From the NCBI GenBank assembly GCA_963820955.1, contig CAWGCA010000002.1, forward strand, positions 1-64,000: a DNA stretch of 64,000 bases, in the 5' to 3' direction. Positions 36,894 through 44,577 of the stretch are shown piece by piece. The first letter of the stretch is position 1. Each line of letters begins with the position of its first letter. Both the position numbers and the translations under genes were made by a program. The stretch is from CAWGCA01 sp963820955. GTDB lineage: Bacteria; Pseudomonadota; Gammaproteobacteria; Chromatiales; Chromatiaceae. The notes under the pieces were generated by a model. That model did no database searches and was not told where the DNA came from. It saw nothing but the letters and a program-made list of their open reading frames with translations.

Positions 36894-37660
36894 GTCTTAA
36901 CCGCCTTCCTCAACAAATAGAAACGTATCCGGTCTGGCATTCGGCTCAGCCATTTCATCCAGCGGGTGAAACGCTTCGGAAAGTCGATCTCGAAACGTCC
37001 CTTTCTAATACCGTCCAAAATTGCTCGTGCCGCTTCATCAGGAGTGATCAGGGCAGGCATATGAAAGTCGTTTTTCTGAGTCAGTCGGGTTTCAACAAAC
37101 CCGGGATTGATGAGATAGATGCCGATACCCCGAGGCGACAGGTCTGTATAGAGTATCTGTGCAAGATTGATCAGCGCCGCCTTGCTCGGTCCATAGGCCA
37201 GCGCTTTTGGTAATCCGGTGTAACCTGCAACGCTGGAAACGAGACAGATACCGCCTGAACCGTTTTTTAAAAAAACCGGCACCACTGCATCGAGCAGATT
37301 GTAGACTCCCTGCAGATTGACCGCCAGCGTTTCCCTGACAGCTGCCAGGTCGATCTCCCAAGCACGCATTGGCGTATATACACCGGCACAAAAGACGACC
37401 ATGTCTATGCCTCCCCATCGATCCAGCAGCAGTTCACACGCAGAGTTCAGTGCATTGGCATCAGATACATCCATGGGCACTATTAATTCATTCCCTCCTG
37501 CAACTTCCTGCAGCGCATTTTCACGCCGGGCACTGAGGGCAAGTTGTGCGCCTGCATCTGCAAGCTGCCTGGCAAGCGCCGCACCGATCCCGCTGCTGGC
37601 GCCCAGTATCCAGACCCGTTGGCTGTGCCAATCGGAAATGGCAGGATTGAGGTATTTCAT
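36890..37660 (-). CDS. Short-chain dehydrogenase/reductase
   Basis: 256 residues, classical SDR. NAD(P)-binding GASSGIGAALA (residues 17-27), NAG-equivalent CAGVYT, catalytic Ser in LVSSVAG and the YGPSKAA motif with Tyr and Lys intact, then the NPGFVET loop. Complete active site, so probably an active oxidoreductase on a lipid or carbonyl substrate. Part of the overlapping operon. Corresponds to the SDR of the Rhodobacter rpoE-linked cluster (recalled gene order). Confidence 0.92.
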   Translation of the reverse strand: MKYLNPAISDWHSQRVWILGASSGIGAALARQLADAGAQLALSARRENALQEVAGGNELIVPMDVSDANALNSACELLLDRWGGIDMVVFCAGVYTPMRAWEIDLAAVRETLAVNLQGVYNLLDAVVPVFLKNGSGGICLVSSVAGYTGLPKALAYGPSKAALINLAQILYTDLSPRGIGIYLINPGFVETRLTQKNDFHMPALITPDEAARAILDGIRKGRFEIDFPKRFTRWMKWLSRMPDRIRFYLLRKAVKT

Positions 37661-38184
37661 GGTCGCCTCTTAAAAAATAATGTGACCTCACCCAGCCTGA
37701 AACCAAATTTTTTCATGACAGAACGATTAAGCATGACACCGTCTTCCTGGAGGTACATCCAGTCATCGAATTGCACGTCATATACGTCGTCGTCTATGGG
37801 AAGCCTTAGCGTATAGGTCCAGTGCAGACTGTTACCCGCGACACGGCCCTGGGCAATTCCCACTACATCGTCTGCCTTGCCGTTGTATGTGCCATCCCCT
37901 GTATTGGTAATCTGCCACACGCGTTGTTGTGTGCTGCCATCGCTGTAAACGAAATGTTCGTCCAGTACGCCGTGATCACCCTCCCACCGCGCGTCTATGA
38001 TCACTTTGAAGCGCTTCACCACTGTGCCGTCGCGTTTCTGAAACATACCCCAGGCATCCAGCTTGCCGTTAAAGTACTCCTCCAGCTTTAGTCTAGGACG
38101 CTCCGCCTGGTAGGTGTTTACGTCGGTAATGGCACATCCGGTCATCGTGATGGAAGCTAAAAACAGAAATATTTTAGACCGCAT
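37657..38184 (-). CDS. DUF3833 lipoprotein
   Basis: 175 residues with lipobox ITMTGC at residues 12-17, so a lipid-anchored periplasmic protein. The body is a beta-barrel, lipocalin-like DUF3833 domain: LEEYFNGKLDAWGMFQKRDG, FVYSDGSTQQRVW and WMYLQEDGVMLNRSVMKKFG. Function unknown; the barrel and membrane anchor suggest lipid binding or transfer, which fits the fatty-acid-modifying neighbours. Overlaps both adjoining genes. Confidence 0.92.
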   Translation of the reverse strand: MRSKIFLFLASITMTGCAITDVNTYQAERPRLKLEEYFNGKLDAWGMFQKRDGTVVKRFKVIIDARWEGDHGVLDEHFVYSDGSTQQRVWQITNTGDGTYNGKADDVVGIAQGRVAGNSLHWTYTLRLPIDDDVYDVQFDDWMYLQEDGVMLNRSVMKKFGFRLGEVTLFFKRRP

Positions 38185-39427
38185 AATTGATCTCCAGACT
38201 GGAACGCCAGCGAATCAGCAGCGCGGCTGAAAGCAGCTTGATGACACAGGGGATGCCAGCATAAAACACCGCCAACTCGGTCAGGCCTGCTTCCCCCCCG
38301 GGCTGATAACCGAGTCCAGCAAGCAACGGCAAACCAAGCCCTGCCGCCAACGCCAGCACCGCTTTGTTGATCAGGCTCCAGATACCGAAATAACTGGCGG
38401 ATCGACCACGATCCCGCTGAGGAATGATGTCGGCCGCAATGGCCGCCGGTAAGGCCAGATCGGCTCCCAATGCAGCACCAGACAGCAAGCAGATGATCAC
38501 GTATGGGACAATATCCCCCGCTCCCAGCTGGATCGCCCAAAAGAAGCCGGCAACCGCGGCGATCGTTCCTATTGCCCAAGTGAGAACCTTGCCCAAGCGT
38601 CGCGACAAGCTAAGCCATAGGGGCAGTGAGCAGGCCCCGCTGACAAAATAGATCGCCAGAAACACTCCGCTGTAAGGTTCCAGCTGCAATACATCGGCGA
38701 TGTAAAAGAGAGACAGGGTGCCCGCGATGGCTACGGCGAGGCCGTTCAACAGAAATAGAGTGGCCAGCCGCCGAAATGGTTTGTTTCGCAACGGCTGCAG
38801 AAGGCCCTGGGGCGAAGAGTGTGTCGGTAAAGGAACGGGGGTGTAACGCAGCAATACCCAAACAGCAAGCATCAGCAGTCCGGCGAAGACAAAACTGTAG
38901 ACTAACCAGCGCCACTCAGCATCAAGCCAGTTGGCAAACAGCATGGGCAAAAGACTGGCGAGTACGACGCCTGCCAAAGCGAAGCCCTCTCTGAAAGCCA
39001 CAATGCGGGTTCGTTCGTCGCTGTCTTCACTGGCCCTGGCCCCCCAGGCCAGGTAGGTTATGTTGAGCGCACTGTGAGCCGTGTAGACGAGAATCAATGC
39101 CACCGCAAACCATATCGGCAGCAACCTGTTGTCGTGAACAGGGGGGTTGAACAAGGCGCCGTAAGCCAAGCCGAGGCAGGCTGCGGCAATGGCCGCCAGC
39201 ATTGGCCATCCTCCAGGCCTGCGCTGCATAAAATCTGCCAGTCTGCCCAGCCAGGGATCCTGCAGGGTGTCGACCATCCGGGAGCCGAGCAGGATCACCC
39301 CCGTCAATGCCAGGCCAAGGCCAAACTCGTCACCGTAAAGCTTTGGGGCGTAGATATAGACAGGCAGTGCAGCCATTGCCAGTGGGGCCCCCAGCATACC
39401 GTACGCCAGCCGCTGCCCGGTGGTCAT
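38174..39427 (-). CDS. MFS transporter (GPH/MelB-like)
   Basis: 417 residues with 12 predicted membrane segments. The family D-R motif area is YGDEFGLGLALTGVILLGSRMVDTLQDPWLGRLADFMQRRPGG at the first loop, resembling the glycoside-pentoside-hexuronide cation symporters (MFS_2) also present in sphingolipid and lysolipid transporters. In this operon a lipid or fatty-acid substrate is more likely than a sugar, but that is inference. Overlaps the DUF3833 gene by 11 bases and the chalcone-isomerase-like gene by four. Confidence 0.9.
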   Translation of the reverse strand: MTTGQRLAYGMLGAPLAMAALPVYIYAPKLYGDEFGLGLALTGVILLGSRMVDTLQDPWLGRLADFMQRRPGGWPMLAAIAAACLGLAYGALFNPPVHDNRLLPIWFAVALILVYTAHSALNITYLAWGARASEDSDERTRIVAFREGFALAGVVLASLLPMLFANWLDAEWRWLVYSFVFAGLLMLAVWVLLRYTPVPLPTHSSPQGLLQPLRNKPFRRLATLFLLNGLAVAIAGTLSLFYIADVLQLEPYSGVFLAIYFVSGACSLPLWLSLSRRLGKVLTWAIGTIAAVAGFFWAIQLGAGDIVPYVIICLLSGAALGADLALPAAIAADIIPQRDRGRSASYFGIWSLINKAVLALAAGLGLPLLAGLGYQPGGEAGLTELAVFYAGIPCVIKLLSAALLIRWRSSLEINYAV

Positions 39428-39942
39428 CCGGGGTATCCCAACAAGTTGGCGCGCAGTTCGTGTTCACGTGTACGCGGATCGAGCCATATCGCGAAAAACA
39501 TCGCTGCCAACTCCCGGTCCTCTATCCGCCCCAGCAGAGTGGTATCGCGGTAGAATTCGACATGACTTCCGGGATGATGGACAGCAATGATGCGGTCGCC
39601 CTTGCCAACGTCGGGAAATAGCGACTCAAAAACCTCCAGCAAGGCCTCGCGGTTCGATTGCCTTCCAAACAGCCGCTCGATTTCTTCCAGCGAACTGCGG
39701 GCCAGTTGTTCGCCGCTGAAACTGAAATTATAGGTGATCTCGATGGCATGGGGCTGATCGGGCCGATAGCTACCACCCGATGCGTAGAGCCGAGCATCGT
39801 AGACCGTCATCCCCCACCACTTCAATTGACCCGCCCCCACTGCGCTGCAACCCCCGTCTCCTAACGACGCATTGATACTCGCGAGCAGACCCGGTGATAT
39901 GCTCACCGATAACAGCACGAGACACAGGCGTATTGCTCTCAC
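39424..39942 (-). CDS. Chalcone-isomerase-like exported protein
   Basis: 172 residues, signal peptide ending near LLASINAS. The domain matches the bacterial chalcone-isomerase-like family: VGAGQLKWWGMTVYDARLYASGG, then ITYNFSFSGEQLARSSLEEIERLF and a C-terminal FAIWLDPRTREHELRANLLG. Plant homologues isomerise flavonoids or bind fatty acids; the bacterial group is probably a fatty-acid-binding fold. Periplasmic location with the DUF3833 lipoprotein suggests envelope lipid handling. Confidence 0.9.
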   Translation of the reverse strand: MRAIRLCLVLLSVSISPGLLASINASLGDGGCSAVGAGQLKWWGMTVYDARLYASGGSYRPDQPHAIEITYNFSFSGEQLARSSLEEIERLFGRQSNREALLEVFESLFPDVGKGDRIIAVHHPGSHVEFYRDTTLLGRIEDRELAAMFFAIWLDPRTREHELRANLLGYPG

Positions 39943-41153
39943 AGTGCCCTCTCCTTGACCAGCTGGAGATGCACCACATTGACCCGCCCCTCATCGAAGC
40001 CCGCTTCACAATAGGCCAGATACAGACGCCAGAGACGGATAAAACGGCTGTCGAAACCCTGCTGTTTCACCCTGCTCAGGTTCGCCTCGAAATTGAACCG
40101 CCAGCGGCGCAGGGTCTCCGCATAATCCCCGCCAAAGGAATCACACCGACCTATCCGGAAACCGTTTGCGGTGGCCATCTCTCGAAGCCTTGCAGGCGAC
40201 GGCAGCATACCGCCAGGAAAGATGTATTGCTGGATAAAATCCGTACCGCTGCGATAGCGCTCGAAATGGGCGTCGTCGATGACAATAGTCTGGATTGCCG
40301 CTCGGCCGTTGGGGTTGAGCAGTGTATTCAATTTTCGAAAATAGGTTTGCCAGTAGCGTTCACCGACCGCCTCCAGCATCTCAATGGACACGATGCTGTC
40401 ATAGCGACCTTGGATATCCCGATAGTCCCGCAGCTCGAAGTTGACCTGAGAATCCAGACCGGCCCTGGAGAGGCGCTTGCGGGCATAGGCAAGCTGCTCG
40501 CGGGAAACAGTTACACCGTGTACGCGAATGCCTCGTGTTGCGGCATATTCGGCAAATCCGCCCCAACCGCAACCGATCTCCAGTACCGCGTCTGCCGGGG
40601 CGGCACCCGCTAACTCGACCATACGGCCATACTTGGCCTCTTGCGCCGACTCGATATCACCCTTCAGGTCGGAGTTAAACAGCGCACTCGAATAGGTCAT
40701 ACCCGGATCGAGCCAAAGCTGGTAAAAATCGTTCCCCAGGTCATAGTGGAGTCCGATATTGCGGGCGCTGCCCCGTCGCGAGTTGAACCGCAACAGATGG
40801 CGGATGCGGTAGCCGAAGGTAAGCAGGCGGTTCCCGTGGATCGCCTGTTCCAGGCATTCCTGATTCTGGATACCCACACGCATCAATGCCGTGAGGTCAT
40901 TGGATGTGATAAGGCCATCCCGGTAGCACTCGGCCAAACCCACGTCACCTCGATGAAAAATCCGGCGCAATGCGGCCCAGTCGGTTAGTCGCAGATCGGC
41001 CCGGGGTTCGCCACCATCCCCGAAACGAAACTCATAACCCTCGGGCGTGGTGAGTTCTAAGGTTCCCCTGGTGATGCGGCCAAGCACCGATACCATTGGC
41101 CGGATCTGCCAGGGCAAGGCCTGAGGGTCCAGCGTCGTTGTCATGCTGTTCAT
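39939..41153 (-). CDS. Cyclopropane-fatty-acid-synthase-like methyltransferase
   Basis: SAM-dependent enzyme that methylates unsaturated phospholipid acyl chains. 404 residues from ATG 41153 (MNSMTTTLDPQALPW), preceded by GAGGAGA; the stop of DUF1365 overlaps it (ATGA). Motifs: HYDLGNDFYQLWLDPGMTYSSALF, SAM site VLEIGCGWGGFAEYAA, then DSIVSIEMLEAVGERYW and FIQQYIFPGGMLPS. In R. sphaeroides, relatives in the RpoE cluster act in methyl-branched and furan fatty acid formation, so the product need not be a cyclopropane. Confidence 0.94.
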   Translation of the reverse strand: MNSMTTTLDPQALPWQIRPMVSVLGRITRGTLELTTPEGYEFRFGDGGEPRADLRLTDWAALRRIFHRGDVGLAECYRDGLITSNDLTALMRVGIQNQECLEQAIHGNRLLTFGYRIRHLLRFNSRRGSARNIGLHYDLGNDFYQLWLDPGMTYSSALFNSDLKGDIESAQEAKYGRMVELAGAAPADAVLEIGCGWGGFAEYAATRGIRVHGVTVSREQLAYARKRLSRAGLDSQVNFELRDYRDIQGRYDSIVSIEMLEAVGERYWQTYFRKLNTLLNPNGRAAIQTIVIDDAHFERYRSGTDFIQQYIFPGGMLPSPARLREMATANGFRIGRCDSFGGDYAETLRRWRFNFEANLSRVKQQGFDSRFIRLWRLYLAYCEAGFDEGRVNVVHLQLVKERAL

Positions 41154-41908
41154 CTTGAAATCTCCTCGGAGGACGAAGTTGAATGTGGATGCAGGCGGGC
41201 ACCCTTGAGCCAAAGACGCAGTGCCTGCCAATGAATACGTGCTATGACCCCCAGCGTCAGCAGAGGTTGTCGAATCAGGGCGGATAACAGGCTTCTACTG
41301 CTCAGCCGACTGGATCCCCCCCATATCGCCGTGTTGAGCTGCAACCGCCCCTCGTCAAAATAGTCGATGCGGACACGCGGGGCATCGAAATCGGTATTGA
41401 AGTGAAAGCGGTAGCCACCGCTGACCGGATAAAACGGTGACACATAGAGCTTTTTGTCGGCGCGTATATCCTGAAAACGCCCTGATATTTCATCCGGGGT
41501 CAGAACATAGAGATGCCGTTCACCGAAGGTGTTGTTGACCTCGGCCAGAATGGCCCCAATGGATCCATCTTCGCGCTCGCAGTACCAGAAAGTCACAGGA
41601 TTGAATACGTAACCAAACACCCTGGGAAATGTCTGCACCCATATTGGGCCAAGGCAATCGGTGATGCCGTATTCACACAGCTGTTCCCTGACCCAGATGC
41701 GCGGATCCCGCCCATCTCCGTAGTCGCTGAAATGAAAAGCCAACGGGCGTCTCCGGTTCACGCCGAACAGCCAGCCGCCGATGCTGTCCAACTCGTCAGT
41801 ATTTATCAACAGGAAAAAAACCGGGTAGACAAACCGGTTCTCTACCGGATGTCGACGCCGGTGCATCACGCGACCATTTACCACGCGACTCAGAGCACGA
41901 CAGGCCAT
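41150..41908 (-). CDS. DUF1365 protein
   Basis: 252 residues matching DUF1365 throughout: GRVMHRRRHPVENRFVYPVFFLLINTDEL at the start, VQTFPRVFGYVFNPVTFWYCEREDG, and VNNTFGERHLYVL, then KLYVSPFYPVSGGYRFHF. Always found between a flavin amine oxidase-like gene and a Cfa-like gene in such clusters. Molecular role not established; proposed to assist fatty acid modification. Overlaps its upstream partner by 19 bases. Confidence 0.93.
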   Translation of the reverse strand: MACRALSRVVNGRVMHRRRHPVENRFVYPVFFLLINTDELDSIGGWLFGVNRRRPLAFHFSDYGDGRDPRIWVREQLCEYGITDCLGPIWVQTFPRVFGYVFNPVTFWYCEREDGSIGAILAEVNNTFGERHLYVLTPDEISGRFQDIRADKKLYVSPFYPVSGGYRFHFNTDFDAPRVRIDYFDEGRLQLNTAIWGGSSRLSSRSLLSALIRQPLLTLGVIARIHWQALRLWLKGARLHPHSTSSSEEISR

Positions 41909-43146
41909 GGTGCCTCCACTCCGAAATCACCAATCACACGCAATGCGGATCTGAGCCCGTCTTCGTGGAAGCCGTAGCCGCACCAGGCGCCGCAGTACCA
42001 GGTTCTGTTACGGCCTTGAAGCGCGGGCAGTCGGGACTGGGCATCAATAGCGGCCTGGTCGAAGATGGGATGGTCGTAGTCGAATCGGGCTATCTCACCT
42101 TGCGGGGCCATGCCTTGCGGTGGATTCAAGGTCACCATCAACGGCGTATTAAACGGCAGTCTCTGCAACCTGTTCAACCAATAGGTGACACAGACCGAAC
42201 TACCCTCTTCACCCAGCGACAAATAATTCCAGGCCGACCAGAGTGACTCCCGTTTGGGTAGAAAACGCCGATCTGTGTGGAGAATTGCCTGGTTAGGCTG
42301 GTACCGAATGGAGCCCAGCAGCTCATGCTCGAGGCTGTCTGCGTCTTTTATCATTTGCAGCGTCTCAGGTGCATGGGTGGCGAGGACCACGGCATCGTAG
42401 CTGCTGGTCTCGCCCCGGCTGGTGAGCTTGACTGCGCCGTCAGTTCGAATCACTGCGTCCACAGGGTGGTTCAGCCGGACATCCAGCGACTCGGCCATCT
42501 TCTTTACATAATTTCTCCCACCACCGACGATACTGCGCCATTCGGGCCTGCCCTCGATCTGCAGCAACCGGTGATTGATACAGAACCGGAGGAAAGTGGC
42601 CGCCGGAAAACCCAGAATCTCTGAAGGCGAGGATGACCATATCGCGGCGGCCATGGGCAACAGATAGCCCTGTCGGAAGGCCTTGGAGTAGCCGTGGTGA
42701 TCGAGCAGACCACCGAGGGTGACTCGCTGTTTCTCTGACCATTCGAGCAATATCAGGGCCTTACTGTTAAACGAGATGATCTGCTGCAGCATATGCCAGA
42801 AATGAAATCTGAGCAGATTTCGCCGCTGCGCGAACACCGTTGCGAGGCTGGAACCGGCCCATTCCATGTCGCGCTCGGGCTGGCATACACTGAATGTCAT
42901 CTCCGTGGCATGGGTCTCCACCCCAAGCGTCTCCAAAAGACTTATCAGGTTTGGATAGGTCAAATCATTGTGGACCAGAAATCCCGTATCCACCGGATAA
43001 GTGGTGCCGTCCAAGGTGACATCAACCGTGTTGGTGTGACCACCGAGATAACCGGCGGCCTCATAAAGCGTTACCCGATGTCCGGAATTAAGCAGCCAGG
43101 CGGCTGACAAGCCACTGATTCCACTGCCGACTACCGCTATATTCAT
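41890..43146 (-). CDS. Flavin amine-oxidase-like oxidoreductase, first gene of operon
   Basis: 418 residues from ATG 43146. FAD-binding start NIAVVGSGISGLSAAWLLN and the following GGHTNTVDV, then LPMAAAIWSSSPSEILGFPAATFLRF, and a C-terminal FAD contact WYCGAWCGYGFHEDGLRSA. This is the subfamily annotated with cyclopropane or furan fatty acid synthesis in Rhodobacter (flavin amine oxidase next to DUF1365 and Cfa-like genes), possibly an acyl-chain desaturase. It heads the nine-gene operon; a TTGTAC-type palindrome lies 17 bases upstream of its start. Confidence 0.93.
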   Translation of the reverse strand: MNIAVVGSGISGLSAAWLLNSGHRVTLYEAAGYLGGHTNTVDVTLDGTTYPVDTGFLVHNDLTYPNLISLLETLGVETHATEMTFSVCQPERDMEWAGSSLATVFAQRRNLLRFHFWHMLQQIISFNSKALILLEWSEKQRVTLGGLLDHHGYSKAFRQGYLLPMAAAIWSSSPSEILGFPAATFLRFCINHRLLQIEGRPEWRSIVGGGRNYVKKMAESLDVRLNHPVDAVIRTDGAVKLTSRGETSSYDAVVLATHAPETLQMIKDADSLEHELLGSIRYQPNQAILHTDRRFLPKRESLWSAWNYLSLGEEGSSVCVTYWLNRLQRLPFNTPLMVTLNPPQGMAPQGEIARFDYDHPIFDQAAIDAQSRLPALQGRNRTWYCGAWCGYGFHEDGLRSALRVIGDFGVEAPWPVVL

Positions 43147-43152
43147 CAAGTT

Positions 43153-43180
43153 TGATCCCTTTTTGTACTATACATTTACC
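43153..43180 (+). promoter_or_regulatory. RpoE-type promoter candidate for the gpx transcript
   Basis: Plus strand TGATCC (43153-43158), 18-base spacer, TACC (43177-43180). It overlaps operator-like site A, so sigma factor and MerR regulator could compete or combine here. Confidence 0.5.
43163..43174. promoter_or_regulatory. Operator-like palindrome A
   Basis: TTGTACTATACA: TGTA and TACA arms around CTA. Lies 17 bases before the start of the flavin oxidoreductase gene. Confidence 0.6.
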
Positions 43181-43214
43181 TACAGATTAGCAAATATTGA
43201 GAGAAAATCAAATT

Positions 43215-43227
43215 TTGTACTGGACAA
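43215..43227. promoter_or_regulatory. Operator-like palindrome B overlapping a sigma-70-like promoter
   Basis: TTGTACTGGACAA. A TGGACA...TAGAAT pair with a 16-base spacer (-10 at about 43243-43248) reads rightward toward the 54-residue gene, so binding here would cover its -35 box. Confidence 0.65.
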
Positions 43228-43277
43228 TATGGATTTTTGAGCTAGAATTGTTCTCAACGGGGCGAAAAACGACCCGT

Positions 43278-43290
43278 TTGAACAGTACAA
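43278..43290. promoter_or_regulatory. Operator-like palindrome C
   Basis: TTGAACAGTACAA; its reverse complement TTGTACTGTTCAA agrees with site B at 11 of 13 positions. Spacing A-B is 52 and B-C 63 bases, close to 5 and 6 helical turns. Confidence 0.6.
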
Positions 43291-43324
43291 ACCGTTTAGT
43301 CTCATACATACAAGGAGAAACACC

Positions 43325-43489
43325 ATGTCACGCTACGAAAGAGACAACCTGGAACATGCCCTCCGTTCGGACAAAATGATCCGCGAAATAGAGCAGAGCG
43401 ATCCCAACGTGCTCAGCTCTGTAGTACCGGGTAGCCGACTGCATGAAATAATCCACAACCCGATTACCGAAGGCATAGACGAGGGGTGA
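43325..43489 (+). CDS. 54-residue protein heading the gpx transcript
   Basis: ATG preceded by AAGGAG. The protein starts MSRYERDNLEHALRSDKMIRE, continues through EQSDPNVLSSVVPGS and ends NPITEGIDEG. Acidic, hydrophilic, likely helical, no signal peptide, no known family. It is the first gene after the divergent regulatory region, 51 bases before glutathione peroxidase, with a GC-rich hairpin between. High expression is plausible from the promoter arrangement. Confidence 0.75.
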   Translation: MSRYERDNLEHALRSDKMIREIEQSDPNVLSSVVPGSRLHEIIHNPITEGIDEG

Positions 43490-43500
43490 ACACCCTCCCG

Positions 43501-43523
43501 GCCGGGGGGCTCCTTCCCCCGGC
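43501..43523 (+). terminator. GC-rich hairpin between small gene and gpx
   Basis: GCCGGGGG (43501-43508) pairs with CCCCCGGC (43516-43523), loop 7 bases. Only a weak T-run (TAGTTTGG) follows, so partial termination or mRNA-end stabilisation is more likely than a full stop. Confidence 0.5.
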
Positions 43524-43540
43524 TAGTTTGGAGTGACGAG

Positions 43541-44131
43541 ATGAATAGCAAGACAACACTGGCCATTTCCGTAGCATTGACAGGTTCACTGCTGTTTTTG
43601 GCTATCCGGCTGGCTCCGGCGAATGAGCCTTCCGGTTCAACCGATCCGAAGATCTGCGACGGAACGGCTTCTTTTGTTGTCCGCAAGCTCGACACCCAGA
43701 ATAAAGAAGATTTCTGCAAAGCTTACGAAGACAAGGTGGTTCTGGTAGTCAATACTGCCAGCCGCTGCGGCTACACGTACCAGTACGAGGACCTGGAGAA
43801 GCTTTACTCCACATACCGGGACCGTGGATTTGTGGTCGTTGGCTTCCCCTCAAACGATTTTGGCAATCAGGAACCCGGCAAGGAGAAGAGCATTAAGTCA
43901 TTCTGTCGCCTGACCTACGGCGTTGAGTTCCCGATGTATGCCAAAACAAGGGTCAAGGGAGAAGACGCGGACCCCCTCTACCGCAGCCTTGCCGATGCCG
44001 CGGGTCAAAGCCCGCGCTGGAACTTCCACAAGTATTTGCTCGATCGTAAGGGACGCCTTGTCGGGAGCTATGGCAGTTCGGTGGAACCTCTCAGCGGCAC
44101 CATGATTGGCGCCATAGAGCAGCTGCTGTGA
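43541..44131 (+). CDS. Glutathione peroxidase (Cys type), exported
   Basis: Thiol peroxidase that reduces lipid and hydrogen peroxides. 196 residues. An N-terminal hydrophobic segment (LAISVALTGSLLFLAIRL) should direct export or anchor it in the membrane. Active site: NTASRCGYT with peroxidatic Cys (about residue 76), the Gln in FGNQEPG, and the Trp-Asn of PRWNFHKYLLDRKG. Its placement with fatty-acid-modifying genes suggests protection of unsaturated membrane lipids. Stop overlaps the next start. Confidence 0.93.
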   Translation: MNSKTTLAISVALTGSLLFLAIRLAPANEPSGSTDPKICDGTASFVVRKLDTQNKEDFCKAYEDKVVLVVNTASRCGYTYQYEDLEKLYSTYRDRGFVVVGFPSNDFGNQEPGKEKSIKSFCRLTYGVEFPMYAKTRVKGEDADPLYRSLADAAGQSPRWNFHKYLLDRKGRLVGSYGSSVEPLSGTMIGAIEQLL

Positions 44132-44577
44132 TGGTTGATCAAACCACCAGAGATGCATCGGCACTGCAGAACCGGGCTCGCTTGCTGGGCTACGCCGGTA
44201 TCATTCCCTTTGCGGCAATTGCAGCTCTGATGCTGACCGATAAGGCCAGCCCTCAGTCGCTGACAAGCGCCATGCAGGCCTACGCCGCTGTCATACTCAC
44301 CTTTGTTGGGGCCATTCACTGGGGCCGGGCAATGGACAGCGGAAACTTGCGACTAATGACTCTTTCCGTAGGACCCTCTCTGGTTGCATGGTCTGCAATG
44401 CTTTTGCCGACGCAATACGGGCTGCCCCTCATAGCGGGCGCGTTCGTCCTCGTCCTGGCGCTGGATCTTCGTCAGTACGAAGAGCACATCTGGTTTAAAC
44501 GACTGCGAATACAGCTCACGGGGGCGGTCTCTTTGCTCCTAGTCTATGGGTCGGCTGTGTCCTGGGAGAATATGTAA
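44131..44577 (+). CDS. DUF3429 membrane protein
   Basis: About 148 residues with four to five membrane segments. The family's AAVILTFVGAIHWGRAM motif is in the middle, with LVAWSAMLLP and a C-terminal segment. DUF3429 has no assigned reaction; it recurs next to glutathione peroxidase and TIGR01777 genes. The ATG overlaps the gpx stop (TGATG) and its own stop overlaps the next ATG (TAATG). Confidence 0.9.
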   Translation: MVDQTTRDASALQNRARLLGYAGIIPFAAIAALMLTDKASPQSLTSAMQAYAAVILTFVGAIHWGRAMDSGNLRLMTLSVGPSLVAWSAMLLPTQYGLPLIAGAFVLVLALDLRQYEEHIWFKRLRIQLTGAVSLLLVYGSAVSWENM

